A stretch of 34,773 nucleotides of DNA from DASSCW01 sp036556695 (GTDB taxonomy: Bacteria; Chloroflexota; Limnocylindria; QHBO01). The notes below the pieces were generated by a model. That model was not told the origin of the DNA and searched no databases. It worked only from the letters and a program-made list of their open reading frames with translations. This document shows, piece after piece, positions 21,510-29,513 of this stretch (position 1 is its first letter; each line of letters begins with the position of its first letter). The stretch is taken from the NCBI GenBank assembly GCA_036556695.1, contig DATBIY010000026.1:1-34773 (forward strand), written 5' to 3'. A program made the translations under genes and the position numbers.

Positions 21510-21929
21510 ATGAAGATCGGCGAGTGGGACAACCTCGGGCGGGCGCGTGCCGTGCTGCAGCGCCAGATGGGTGAGCTGGGCGCGGCCGAGTACGCGGCCC
21601 ACGTGACCTTGAACCAGGAGAACGGGCGGCTGCGCATCTACGTGGCCACCGACATCGGCCTGCTGGAGTACTCGTACGGACCGGCCGGCTCCGATCCGGA
21701 GGGCGCTTGGATGCTGCGCGGCCAGCTTTACCGCTGGTCGAGCGTCAAGGGCCTGCGGCTGCAGAACGACGCCCAGATCGACGACGACACCGGAGAGGTC
21801 AAGGCCGTGTGGCGCCTGGTGGCCGAGGATCCCAAGCTCGAGCTTGCCGCGGAGAGCGACGGCGCCGACGAACGAGCGCCGGCCGCGGTGCTGGCGTTCG
21901 CGCGGGCCTGCATCGAGCACGCCCGCTAG
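21510..21929 (+). CDS. Hypothetical protein
   Basis: A 139-residue protein without a recognised domain. Visible features: MKIGEWDNLGRARAVLQRQM (helix), then HVTLNQENGRLRIYVATDIG and LLEYSYGP (beta strands), then WMLRGQLYRWSSVKGLRLQN (strands, with the character of a PH-like beta sheet), and a C-terminal helix AAVLAFARACIEHAR. It is a compact cytoplasmic alpha/beta protein. The start at ATG 21510 is preferred over ATG 21498 because the latter lies inside the TATGCT hexamer. The 3' end overlaps the convergent methyltransferase by 4 bp. Confidence 0.75.
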   Translation: MKIGEWDNLGRARAVLQRQMGELGAAEYAAHVTLNQENGRLRIYVATDIGLLEYSYGPAGSDPEGAWMLRGQLYRWSSVKGLRLQNDAQIDDDTGEVKAVWRLVAEDPKLELAAESDGADERAPAAVLAFARACIEHAR

Positions 21930-22702
21930 GGATTGACTGCCGAGAGGTAGAGCGCCCCGAACGGAATGCGGAAACTGCCGTCCGCCTGGCGCGGCGTGAC
22001 CACCAGCATCTCGTTGGTCAGCGCCTCGTGCTGCTCGGGTGTGAACTCGGCCGTGGCCCCGGCGCGTGAGCCGGTGTTGCGCCACACGCGGAACGCCGCC
22101 TCGTCCGGCAGGACGATGGCCATCTCCGGGTCCGCGGCGGTCTCCACGCTGCCCCACCCGGCCGCCGTCGCCCAGCCGGCGAGCTCCTGCTGCGTCGGGT
22201 AGTCGAAGCGCGTGCCCAGCCCCCAGCGCTCGTACACCTGGCGATAGATGACCGAGGGCGTCAGCTCGACGGGTCCCGGCACGGAGAGCGACAGCCGGCC
22301 GCCGGGCCGCACCACGCGTCGCCACTCCCCCAGCGCGGCCACGCGGTCGTCGGAGAAGAGCAGCGCGTGCGAGCTGATGGCTGCGTCCCACGCCCCGTCG
22401 TCGAAGTCCAGGTGGTGGAAGTCCATGACCACGAACTGGGCGTGCGGCACGTCGCGCCGGGCGATCTCCAGCATGGCGGCCGCGCCGTCCACGCCCATCA
22501 CCGTGCGGCCCTCGCCTCGTGCCGCGGCCGCCGCGATGCCCGTCCCGCTGCCGATGTCCAGCACCCGCTCCCTCGGCTGCAGCGCCGCCCGGCGCACCAC
22601 CTCTGCCGCCGCGCGGCGCAGGGACGGCGCCATGGTCTGGGCATAGCCGGGCGCGTTCGCCTGGAAGGCGCTCGACCCGCTTGGCGTCGCCGGCGATGCC
22701 AC
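21926..22702 (-). CDS. Class I SAM-dependent methyltransferase
   Basis: A 258-residue UbiE/COQ5-like methyltransferase. Motif I is RERVLDIGSGTGIAAAAA (47-60). The acidic loop is VMGVDGAAAMLEIARRDVPH, motif II/III region HLDFDDGAWDAAISSHALLF, and RRVVRPGGRLSLSVPG is the post-motif segment. The acceptor substrate cannot be told; the C-terminal half (DEAFRVWRNTGSRAG) differs from UbiE proper. The GTG start lies 5 bases after the stop of the upstream aminotransferase, so the two form an operon. Confidence 0.92.
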   Translation of the reverse strand: MASPATPSGSSAFQANAPGYAQTMAPSLRRAAAEVVRRAALQPRERVLDIGSGTGIAAAAARGEGRTVMGVDGAAAMLEIARRDVPHAQFVVMDFHHLDFDDGAWDAAISSHALLFSDDRVAALGEWRRVVRPGGRLSLSVPGPVELTPSVIYRQVYERWGLGTRFDYPTQQELAGWATAAGWGSVETAADPEMAIVLPDEAAFRVWRNTGSRAGATAEFTPEQHEALTNEMLVVTPRQADGSFRIPFGALYLSAVNP

Positions 22703-22707
22703 GAACG

Positions 22708-23964
22708 TCAGGCGCTGGCGGCCGCCGCCTGGCGGCGCTTCACGAAGCGCTCCATGCGGTCCATGGCCTCCACGATCTCCTCGTAGGCGGTCGCGTAGCA
22801 GGCGCGCACGTGCCCGGCCCCGGACGGCCCGAAGGCGCTGCCCGGCACCACGGCAACGTGCTCCTCGCGCAGCAGCTCCTGGGCGAATTGCTCGTCGCTC
22901 ATCCCGGTCGCGTCAGAGACGTTCGGGAAGCAGTAGAACGCGCCGCGCGGCTCGAAGCACAGCAGGCCCATCTTGTTGAGTCGGTGGACCATCAGCTGCC
23001 GGCGCCGGTCGTATTCGGCGTGCATGGCGGCCACATGCGGCTCACCGGATCGCAACGCCTCCATGGCCGCGTGCTGCGCAGCGGTCGGCGCGCACATGAT
23101 GCCGTACTGGTGGACCTTGGCAATGCCCGCCATGAGGGCCGCCGGGGCGGCCATATAGCCGATGCGCCAACCGGTCATCGCGTAGCTCTTGCTGAAGCCG
23201 CCGATGTACACCGTGCGCTCCCGCATGCCGGGAAGCGACGCGATGGCGACGTGCTCCTGCTCGCCGTAGACCAGGCGCTCGTAGATCTCATCGCTGATCA
23301 CCAGCAGGTCGCGCTCCTGCGCCAGGCGTGCGATCGCCTCCAACTGCGGCCGATCCAGCACCGCGCCGGTGGGGTTGTTCGGATAGCCGAGGAAGATGGC
23401 CTTGGTGCGCGGCGTGATGGCGGCCTCGATCATCTGCGCCGTCACCTGGAAGTCGGTGCGGTCCGTGGTGGCGATGGGCACCGGTATGCCACCCGCCAGC
23501 TCGATGCACGGCGCGTAGGCCACGAAGCACGGCTCGTGGTAGATCACCTCGTCGCCCGGCTCGCACACCGCGCGCAGCGTGGCGTCGAGGCCCTCCGAGG
23601 CGCCGACCGTGATGACCAACTCGGAGCGCGGGTCGTAGGACACGCCGCGGCGCGCCTCGAGATCGGCGGCGACGAGCTCACGCAGCTCGAAGATGCCACC
23701 GTTGGCGGTGTAATGGGTCTCGCCGGCCTGCAGGCTGGCGATGGCTGCCTGGGTGATCGGCTCGGGGGTGGTGAAGTCGGGCTCGCCGATGGTCAGCGAG
23801 ATGACGTCCTTCATCTCGTTCAGCATGTCGAAGAAGCGCCGGATGCCCGATGGCGGCAGGTCACGGATGACGTGCGACAGGAAGCGCTCCGCGCCTGGTT
23901 GACTCTCGGCGCCGGTGGCGACCTCCGGTCGCGGCTCGGCCGCCGGCTCGATGCCCGTGCTCAT
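22708..23964 (-). CDS. Class I/II (fold-type I) aminotransferase
   Basis: A 418-residue PLP aminotransferase of the AspC/PatA-like type. The cofactor Lys259 is in YIGGFSKSYAMTGWRIGYM. Other markers: LTIGEPDFTTPEPI, the THYTANGGIFELRE segment, FLGYPNNPTGAVLD (substrate/PLP Asn), and SDEIYERLVY. The C-terminus has the small domain GAFYCFPN and VAVVPGSAFGPSGAGHVRA. A ~35-residue low-complexity N-terminal extension precedes the domain. The amino donor/acceptor pair is unknown. ATG 23964 has TACACT-N6 upstream. Transcribed with the methyltransferase and divergent from the antiporter. Confidence 0.94.
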   Translation of the reverse strand: MSTGIEPAAEPRPEVATGAESQPGAERFLSHVIRDLPPSGIRRFFDMLNEMKDVISLTIGEPDFTTPEPITQAAIASLQAGETHYTANGGIFELRELVAADLEARRGVSYDPRSELVITVGASEGLDATLRAVCEPGDEVIYHEPCFVAYAPCIELAGGIPVPIATTDRTDFQVTAQMIEAAITPRTKAIFLGYPNNPTGAVLDRPQLEAIARLAQERDLLVISDEIYERLVYGEQEHVAIASLPGMRERTVYIGGFSKSYAMTGWRIGYMAAPAALMAGIAKVHQYGIMCAPTAAQHAAMEALRSGEPHVAAMHAEYDRRRQLMVHRLNKMGLLCFEPRGAFYCFPNVSDATGMSDEQFAQELLREEHVAVVPGSAFGPSGAGHVRACYATAYEEIVEAMDRMERFVKRRQAAAASA

Positions 23965-23970
23965 GACGGC

Positions 23971-23976
23971 AGTGTA
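23971..23976 (-). promoter_or_regulatory. Candidate leaderless -10 element (TACACT)
   Basis: Minus-strand TACACT followed by GCCGTC and the ATG at 23964 of the aminotransferase. Confidence 0.55.
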
Positions 23977-24002
23977 GCCGCCCACCGTGCGTGACCACCG
24001 CG

Positions 24003-24008
24003 TACCCT
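24003..24008 (+). promoter_or_regulatory. Candidate leaderless -10 element (TACCCT)
   Basis: TACCCT followed by TCGTCGC and the ATG at 24016 of the antiporter; the divergent start codons lie 51 bp apart. Confidence 0.5.
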
Positions 24009-24015
24009 TCGTCGC

Positions 24016-25581
24016 ATGACGGAGCTGGAGCTCCTGCTCGCGATCCTGCTGATCGTCGCCCTGCTCACCGTGGTCGCCGGCCGCATCGGCGTCCCCTTCC
24101 CGATCCTGATGACGCTGGGTGGGCTGGCGCTCAGCCTCATCCCGAACCTGCCTCGCGTCGAGCTGACGCCAGAGATCGTCTTCCTGCTCATCCTGCCGCC
24201 TGTCCTCTTCGGAGCGGCGTACTTCACCTCGCCACGTGAGCTGTGGCGCAACGTCCGCCCCATCAGCCTGCTGGCCGTGGGGCTGGTGCTGGTCACCATG
24301 GTCGCCGTCGCGCTGGTGGTCCACGCCATCGTGCCAGGCATCGGCTGGGCGCCGGCCTTCGCGCTGGGCGCCATCGTCTCGCCCCCAGACGCGGTCTCGG
24401 CCACCGCCATCGCGCAACGGTTGGGCCTTCCACCGCGGCTGGTCACCATTATCGAAGGCGAGAGCCTGGTTAACGATGCGACCGCGCTTGTCGCCTTCCG
24501 CCTGGCGAGCGCCGCGGCACTGACCGGTGCCTTCTCGCTACTGAATGCGGCTGGCGAATTCGTGCTCGTCAGCGTGGGCGGCTTCGTCATCGGCGTGGTG
24601 ATCGGCTGGGTCGTGGTCCAGATCCTGACCCGGCTCACAAATCCGCCGGTCGAGGTGCTCGTCACCATGCTGGCGCCGGTCGCCGCGTGGCTGCCGGCCG
24701 AGGCGATCCATGTCTCCGGCGTCCTCTCGGTCGTCACCGCCGGGGTCGTGCTGGGGCAGGCGGCGCCGCGCATCATGAGCTCGGACACACGGGTGCTGGG
24801 CTCCGGCGTGTGGCAGATGCTGCTGTTCACGCTGAACGGGCTGGTGTTCGTGCTGATCGGCCTGCAGCTGCCATCCATCCTGGAGGCCCTCTCCGCGGAC
24901 CGATCCGCGACCGAGCTGCTGCTGCTGGCGCTGGCTGTGTGCGTCACCGTCATGCTGGTACGCCTGGCGTGGGTCTTCCCCGCCACCTATGTGCCTCGCT
25001 GGGTCGTCCCCGGCCTCGCGCAGCGTGACCCCTCACCTGATCCCCGGATCGTGGTGGTGCTTGGCTGGTCCGGCATGCGCGGCGTCGTCTCGCTGGCTGG
25101 CATCCTGACGCTGGAGCACGACTTCCCCTCCCGCGACCTGCTGGTGTTCCTCACCTTCGCGGTCATCCTGTCCACGCTGCTTGGGCAGGGCCTCACCCTG
25201 CCGTGGCTGATCCGTCGCCTGGGGATCGGCGACGACGGATCGGTCCAGCATGAGGAGATTCACGCCCGCGAGGCGTCCGTGGAAGCGGCGCTGCTGCGTC
25301 TGGAGGAGCTGGCCGGCGAGTGGCCCGGACACCTGGAGCTGATCGACCAGCTGCGCGCCCGCTACCAGCACGCCGAGGAGCACCTCGAGCACGACCATGA
25401 GGCAGAGGGAGCGCCGGACATGGACCAGGAGCAGGTCGAGCACGAGGCCATCCGGCGTGCGGTGATCGGCGCTCAACGGGTCGCGATCATCGATCTGCGG
25501 GACCGCGGCGTGATCGGCGATGCCGCCCTGCGCCGCGTGGAGCGCGACCTGGACCTGGAGGAGTTGCGCGCCGAGGGCTAA
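24016..25581 (+). CDS. Na+/H+ antiporter, CPA1/NhaP type
   Basis: A 521-residue monovalent cation/proton antiporter with about 12-13 membrane helices. Family markers: PPDAV at 123-127, EGESLVNDATALVAFR at 148-163 with the conserved N153-D154 ion-binding pair, and the glycine-rich VLGWSGMRGVVSLAGILTLE near residue 350. The last ~110 residues (from about 405) are hydrophilic and helical (EASVEAALLRLEELAGEWPG) with a His/Glu-rich stretch EEHLEHDHEAEGAPD that could act as a pH or metal-sensing tail (inference). Inner-membrane protein for pH/Na+ homeostasis. Leaderless-type promoter. Confidence 0.94.
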   Translation: MTELELLLAILLIVALLTVVAGRIGVPFPILMTLGGLALSLIPNLPRVELTPEIVFLLILPPVLFGAAYFTSPRELWRNVRPISLLAVGLVLVTMVAVALVVHAIVPGIGWAPAFALGAIVSPPDAVSATAIAQRLGLPPRLVTIIEGESLVNDATALVAFRLASAAALTGAFSLLNAAGEFVLVSVGGFVIGVVIGWVVVQILTRLTNPPVEVLVTMLAPVAAWLPAEAIHVSGVLSVVTAGVVLGQAAPRIMSSDTRVLGSGVWQMLLFTLNGLVFVLIGLQLPSILEALSADRSATELLLLALAVCVTVMLVRLAWVFPATYVPRWVVPGLAQRDPSPDPRIVVVLGWSGMRGVVSLAGILTLEHDFPSRDLLVFLTFAVILSTLLGQGLTLPWLIRRLGIGDDGSVQHEEIHAREASVEAALLRLEELAGEWPGHLELIDQLRARYQHAEEHLEHDHEAEGAPDMDQEQVEHEAIRRAVIGAQRVAIIDLRDRGVIGDAALRRVERDLDLEELRAEG

Positions 25582-25617
25582 CGTCGAGGGCTGGAGCCGA
25601 GGGCTGGCAGGGCCCCC

Positions 25618-26412
25618 TCAGGCGTGGAAGTCTCGCTCCCCTGCCTCGATGCGCAGCGGCAGGCGGTTCTGCGGCGGCGGCAGCGGGCAGGTGGCGTACG
25701 GACTGAAGACGCATGGCGGGTTGTAGGCCAGGTTGAAGTCGATTACCACGCTGCCATCGTCGGCCACCGGCTCCGAGTACACGAAGCGGCCGCCGCCGTA
25801 GGTGCTGTCGCCGTTCGTGGCATCGCCGAATACCAGCCAAAGCCGACTCGCGTCGCTGTCGCCCGGGAGGGCGTCGATCCGCCAGGTGCGCCCATCTCGC
25901 TCGAACTCGACCGCGCCCGGCGTCGCCTCGGCGCCGATGTCTCCTGTCACGTCAATGATCTCCAGCCGCGCATCGGGCTCCGCGGGCAGCAGCCGCGCTG
26001 CGACGCGCCAGCCGGGATCGAACGGAAAGTGGTCCATGCCGCGGAACGCGGCGATGGCCGGCGACGCATGATCGCGAACCCGCAGCCCCATCCGATCGCC
26101 GCGGCGGATGACGTACATGTGCAGGCTGCCGATCTCGATGACGGTGGGCTCTCCCGCCGTATCGGGCACCAGTCTCTCGCCGCCGGGCTGGAGCACGACC
26201 TCGCCATCGGACAGCCACAGCGACCCGGCGTGGGCGGGCACGTCACGGCCGGTGAGCACGATGGCGTTGGACGCATCGGCCCCGAAGGTGTTCTCGCCGG
26301 GTGAGAGCCAGTGCAGGCCGACCAGCGTCAGCCAGCCGTTCGGGTCGCGAAGCCGCTCGTCGCGCTGCGCCCACCAGTCGATGACGGCGGCGCGGTGCTC
26401 GTCTGGCGTCAT
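25618..26412 (-). CDS. DUF1684-family protein
   Basis: A 264-residue member of DUF1684 (function unknown). Conserved segments are DPNGWLTLVGLHWLSPGENT, WRVAARLLPAEPDARLEIID, and the C-terminal AYNPPCVFSPYATCPLPPPQ followed by NRLPLRIEAGERDFHA, the family's Pro/Asn/Glu-rich end. No signal peptide is seen at this start. The ATG at 26412 overlaps the stop of a 32-codon upstream frame (CGATGA), suggesting translation coupling to a tiny leader ORF. Convergent with the antiporter gene. Confidence 0.9.
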   Translation of the reverse strand: MTPDEHRAAVIDWWAQRDERLRDPNGWLTLVGLHWLSPGENTFGADASNAIVLTGRDVPAHAGSLWLSDGEVVLQPGGERLVPDTAGEPTVIEIGSLHMYVIRRGDRMGLRVRDHASPAIAAFRGMDHFPFDPGWRVAARLLPAEPDARLEIIDVTGDIGAEATPGAVEFERDGRTWRIDALPGDSDASRLWLVFGDATNGDSTYGGGRFVYSEPVADDGSVVIDFNLAYNPPCVFSPYATCPLPPPQNRLPLRIEAGERDFHA

Positions 26413-26507
26413 CGGGCCGACAGGAAGAGCAGGCAGGGCGCTCGCAGCATGCGGTTGAGGGTCGCCTGCTCCGGCACCTGGAGGCGTACGTGGCTGATCT
26501 CGGGCAC
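26409..26507 (-). CDS. Putative 32-residue leader ORF
   Basis: A frame from GTG 26507 encodes PEISHVRLQVPEQATLNRML followed by RAPCLLFLSAR and ends in a TGA that overlaps the ATG of the DUF1684 gene. TACACT lies 9 bases before the GTG. It may be a coupled leader peptide, the remnant of an upstream gene, or coincidence. No family is recognised. Confidence 0.35.
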   Translation of the reverse strand: MPEISHVRLQVPEQATLNRMLRAPCLLFLSAR

Positions 26508-26516
26508 TGTGCCGCG

Positions 26517-26522
26517 AGTGTA
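26517..26522 (-). promoter_or_regulatory. Candidate -10 element (TACACT)
   Basis: Minus-strand TACACT, 9 bases before GTG 26507; would drive the leader frame and the DUF1684 gene with a 5' UTR of only about 2-3 bases. Confidence 0.4.
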
Positions 26523-26604
26523 GCCGCGCGCGCGCGTTGGCCCCCGACACGGAAAGGCTCGGACCGGCCGCCCTCACCGATCCGGGCCAAACGGGCTGCT
26601 GCCG

Positions 26605-26994
26605 TCAGAAGGTGAGCACGCCCACGCAGACCTGGCCGTTGATCACGTTCCTGGCGCGGGCAACGAAGCGGTCGCTGCCGGCACGGTCGCGCGTCATGAG
26701 CTCGACGCTGAAGGAACCGCTCGGAGCGAGCGTCGTGCGGAAACCACGGAAGATGACCTCTCCGTTGTCGGAGACGCGGACGCGCCACTGGCGGCCGATG
26801 CGCGTTGTGTCGACCTCGAACTCGACCTGGATGCGGTTGTTGTCGGGCGACGCCTTGAGCTTCCAGTCGGCGGTGCCGCTGCAGCTGCCCGTCCTGATGA
26901 TCTCGCCGTCCTTCGCGGCCACCGGACCGACCATCGCGGTCAGCAGCATGGCGGTGGCGCCCAGTGCGGCAGCAAGTCGTGTGGTGCGTCCCAT
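26605..26994 (-). CDS. Secreted hypothetical protein
   Basis: A 129-residue exported protein. The N-terminus has Arg-containing MGRTTR, a hydrophobic core LAAALGATAMLLTAMVGP and a VAA-KDG cleavage site after about residue 27. The mature part reads TGSCSGTADWKLKASPDNNR, then IQVEFEVDTTRIGRQWRVRV and ends NVINGQVCVGVLTF. It is a beta-sandwich-like domain with two cysteines that may pair; similar small secreted proteins occur in high-GC Gram-positive bacteria without known function. ATG 26994 was chosen by the signal peptide; GGAGGT lies 12-13 bases upstream, rather far. Monocistronic. Confidence 0.8.
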   Translation of the reverse strand: MGRTTRLAAALGATAMLLTAMVGPVAAKDGEIIRTGSCSGTADWKLKASPDNNRIQVEFEVDTTRIGRQWRVRVSDNGEVIFRGFRTTLAPSGSFSVELMTRDRAGSDRFVARARNVINGQVCVGVLTF

Positions 26995-27254
26995 GTGAGT
27001 GCCCAGACCTCCGTTGGATGTGCGTTGTTGCGGCGGCAACGACCACCGCTCTGTCCGTATCGAGGCAGGGGCACGCCGAATGGTTTCGCCGCGCTGCATT
27101 TTGGGTATCGACGTTGGAGCTGCTCCAGGGCGTAGCGTCGCAGGACAGGCAGAAATACGGAGGAAAGGACGTGCAGGTTGACGGTTCCGCGGGCGCGACA
27201 ACGCCCTGGGAGCCGATCCTCGTGGCGTGAGGATCTTCCGGCCCTGTGGCCTCG
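26995..27254. other. Intergenic region of 260 bp
   Basis: Holds the 5' leader of the secreted-protein gene (minus strand) and, at its right end, the hairpin after the HIT gene. A second imperfect hairpin lies around 27028-27046 in the leader. I find no clear promoter and no RNA gene. Confidence 0.4.
27225..27245 (-). terminator. Candidate terminator of gatC-gatA-HIT
   Basis: Perfect 7-bp inverted repeat GATCCTC-N7-GAGGATC, beginning 9 bases beyond the HIT stop codon in the minus-strand direction. No T-run follows, as is common in high-GC bacteria. Confidence 0.5.
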
Positions 27255-27680
27255 TCAAGCCTCGGCTGTGGCGCGCACTCGCTCCGCGATGGCGGCAAGC
27301 TCCGCCGGGTCACCGGCAGTCGGCACCCAGGGGTCGCTCCAGGCATCGTTCGGCCAGCGCGGGATGGTGTGGATGTGGACGTGGAACGCCGTCTGGCCGC
27401 CCACCTCCCCGTCGGCGACGAACACGTCATAGCCTGGCGGCTCGAGCGAGCGGCGCACCAGGTCGGCGGCTTGGTGCGCTGCGGCCGCCAGCGACCCGAA
27501 CTCCTCGGCACTCAGCTCCCACATGCGCGCCGCGTGCCGTCGCGGAATGGTAAGCACGTGACCCGGATTGACGGGATTGATGTCGAGGAACGACACGGTT
27601 TCGACATCCTCGGCAATGACGTGCGCCGGGCTCCTGCCAGCCACGATCTCGCAGAAGATGCAGTCCGTCTCGTCAGCCAT
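27255..27680 (-). CDS. HIT-family (histidine triad) nucleotide hydrolase
   Basis: A 141-residue HIT protein acting on nucleotide phosphoramidates or dinucleoside polyphosphates. N-terminal DCIFCEIVAGRSPAHVIAED is the classic opening; the zinc-less CxxC stretch is partial. The histidine triad is QTAFHVHIHTIPRW with His100, His102 and His104. DINPVNPGHVLTIPRRHAAR is the conserved nucleotide-contact segment. The ATG at 27680 overlaps the gatA stop by 8 bp, so it is the third gene of the gatC-gatA operon. Such placement is common in some Gram-positive lineages. Confidence 0.95.
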   Translation of the reverse strand: MADETDCIFCEIVAGRSPAHVIAEDVETVSFLDINPVNPGHVLTIPRRHAARMWELSAEEFGSLAAAAHQAADLVRRSLEPPGYDVFVADGEVGGQTAFHVHIHTIPRWPNDAWSDPWVPTAGDPAELAAIAERVRATAEA

Positions 27681-29193
27681 GCGCGGTCGGCGGGCGCAGC
27701 GCGGTGAAGCCCGCGGCGCGCTCATAGGCGTCGGCCACGCGAAGGACGGTCTCTTCGTCGAAGGCACGGCCGATGACCTGCAGGCCGACCGGCAGGCCGT
27801 CCGACAGGCCGCACGGCACCGAGATGCCCGGCAGGCCGGCGATGTTGACCGGCAGCGTGCAGGCGTCGTTCAGGTACATGAGCAGCGGGTCCTGGGTCTT
27901 GGCGCCGATCTTGAAGGCGACGCTCGGCGAGGTCGGGGCAATCAGCGCGTCGACATCGGCCAGGACCGCGTCGAACTCGGCCTTGATCAGCGTCCGCACC
28001 TGCTGCGCCTTGACGTAGTAGGCGTCGTAGTAGCCGGCCGAAAGGGCGTAGGTGCCGAGCATGACCCGTCGCTTCACTTCCGGCCCGAAGCCCGCGCCCC
28101 GGGTGTGCAGGTAGTTGGCCAGCAGGTCGTCCTCGCCGGCGGAGAGGCCGTACTTCATTCCGTCATAGCGCGCCAGGTTGGCCGACGCCTCGGCCGGGGT
28201 GATGATGTAGTACGTCGCCAGTCCCTTGTCGGTGGACGGCAGCGAGACCTCGACGATCTGGGCGCCCAGCCTCTCCAAGACGCGCAGCCCGTCGCGCACG
28301 GCCGCTTCCACGCCTGGCTCCATGCCCTCCACGAAGAACTCGCGCGGCACGCCCAACCGCAGGCCGCCGATGTCGCCGCTCAATGCCGCCGTGTAGTCCG
28401 GAACCGGCGTATTGACGCTCGTGGAGTCGCGCGGGTCGTGGCCGGCGATCGCCTGCAGCACCATGGCGCAGTCGCGCACCGAGCGGGTGAACGGGCCGCA
28501 CTGGTCCATGCTGGAGGCGAAGGCCACCATCCCGTAGCGACTCACCCGCCCATACGTGGGCTTCATGCCCACCACTCCGGACAGCGAGGCGGGCTGGCGG
28601 ATGCTGCCGCCGGTGTCGGTGCCCAGCGCGAAGAAGGCTTCGCCCGCCGCGACTCCGGCAGACGAGCCGCCGGATGAGCCACCCGGCACCGTCGACTCGT
28701 CCCACGGGTTGCGGACCGGGCCGTAGGCGCTGTTCTCGTTCGACGAGCCCATGGCGAACTCGTCGCAGTTGGTCTTGCCCAGCAGCACGGCGCCGGCGGC
28801 GGTGAGCCGCTCCTCGGCGTGGCCGCTGTACGGGGAGCGGTAGCCCTCCAGGATGCGACTGCCGGCCGTGGTCGGCAGGCCGCCATCCGGCTTGCCGGCG
28901 TCATCGAGGGCCCGCGTCACGAAGATGTCCTTCAGGGCGTAGGGAATGCCCAGCAGCGGGCGGCCATCGCCCTCGCCCTGGGCAAGGGCAGCGTCCGCGG
29001 CATCGGCCGCTGCCAGGGCCTGCTCGCGACCAACCGCCAAGAAGGTGTTGAGGCGCTCCGCATCGCGATCTATCCGCGCCAGGCAGGCCTCGGTCAGCTC
29101 GCGCGAGCTCGTCTCGCGCCGGCGGAGGAGCTCTCCCACCTCGGTGATCGTGCGATCGGCGAGCGGGAGCGCGGCGGTGGGCGGCGATGCCAT
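27673..29193 (-). CDS. gatA: Asp-tRNA(Asn)/Glu-tRNA(Gln) amidotransferase subunit A
   Basis: A 506-residue GatA amidase, which releases ammonia from glutamine for transamidation of mischarged tRNA. The Ser-cisSer-Lys triad is visible: Lys88 in GIPYALKDIF, cis-Ser173 in VPGGSSGGSSAG, and nucleophile Ser197 in GTDTGGSIRQPASLSG. Other conserved parts: GKTNCDEFAMGSSNENSAYG, then GMKPTYGRVSRYGMVAFASS and DPLLMYLNDACTLPVNIAGL. Length is slightly above the ~485-residue norm. It starts 4 bp after gatC stops and overlaps the HIT gene by 8 bp. Confidence 0.98.
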   Translation of the reverse strand: MASPPTAALPLADRTITEVGELLRRRETSSRELTEACLARIDRDAERLNTFLAVGREQALAAADAADAALAQGEGDGRPLLGIPYALKDIFVTRALDDAGKPDGGLPTTAGSRILEGYRSPYSGHAEERLTAAGAVLLGKTNCDEFAMGSSNENSAYGPVRNPWDESTVPGGSSGGSSAGVAAGEAFFALGTDTGGSIRQPASLSGVVGMKPTYGRVSRYGMVAFASSMDQCGPFTRSVRDCAMVLQAIAGHDPRDSTSVNTPVPDYTAALSGDIGGLRLGVPREFFVEGMEPGVEAAVRDGLRVLERLGAQIVEVSLPSTDKGLATYYIITPAEASANLARYDGMKYGLSAGEDDLLANYLHTRGAGFGPEVKRRVMLGTYALSAGYYDAYYVKAQQVRTLIKAEFDAVLADVDALIAPTSPSVAFKIGAKTQDPLLMYLNDACTLPVNIAGLPGISVPCGLSDGLPVGLQVIGRAFDEETVLRVADAYERAAGFTALRPPTAHG

Positions 29194-29197
29194 CGGC

Positions 29198-29491
29198 CTA
29201 GCGACCCTCTTCCAGAACGACCGGCACGCGGAGCAGGGCGCCCTCGCGCAGTGGCGCGTTGGCCAGGATCGCCTCGCGATCGGTGGACCGTCGCGCCACG
29301 TCGTCGCGCATCACGTTCTCGAGCGCGATGACCTGCGCGGTGGGGCCGACGCTGCTGGTGTCGACCGACTGCAGCACGTTGACAGCCTCGAGAATGCGGT
29401 TCAGCTGGCCCTGCATCCGATCGATCTCGTCATCGGTCAGGCCAAGGCGTGCCAGGGCAGCGACGTGCTCGACATCCTCGCGGCTGATCAT
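29198..29491 (-). CDS. gatC: Asp-tRNA(Asn)/Glu-tRNA(Gln) amidotransferase subunit C
   Basis: A 97-residue GatC that holds GatA and GatB together. N-terminus MISREDVEHVAALARLGLTD is diagnostic; ILEAVNVLQSVDTSSVGPTA and MRDDVARRSTDREAILANAP follow the family to the C-terminal VPVVLEE. ATG 29491 has TAGCAT-N6 upstream, a leaderless-type start. First gene of gatC-gatA-HIT. Its start codon is only 22 bp from that of a divergent hydrolase. Confidence 0.96.
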   Translation of the reverse strand: MISREDVEHVAALARLGLTDDEIDRMQGQLNRILEAVNVLQSVDTSSVGPTAQVIALENVMRDDVARRSTDREAILANAPLREGALLRVPVVLEEGR

Positions 29492-29497
29492 GAGCCG

Positions 29498-29507
29498 ATG
29501 CTAGCAG
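29498..29507. promoter_or_regulatory. Interleaved divergent -10 elements of gatC and hydrolase
   Basis: Minus-strand TAGCAT at 29498-29503 (6 bases from the gatC ATG) overlaps plus-strand TAGCAG at 29502-29507 (6 bases from ATG 29514). Both initiate near their start codons, so the two -10 elements share two base pairs and cannot be occupied at once. Confidence 0.5.
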
Positions 29508-29513
29508 GCGACA

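Noticed and set aside
22519..23994. A 491-codon plus-strand open frame
   Set aside because: It lies opposite the aminotransferase and methyltransferase, which have firm catalytic motifs; the antisense product has no recognisable domain.
26243..27511. A 422-codon minus-strand frame
   Set aside because: It crosses the DUF1684 N-terminus, the secreted-protein gene and the HIT C-terminus in another frame and shows no family motifs.
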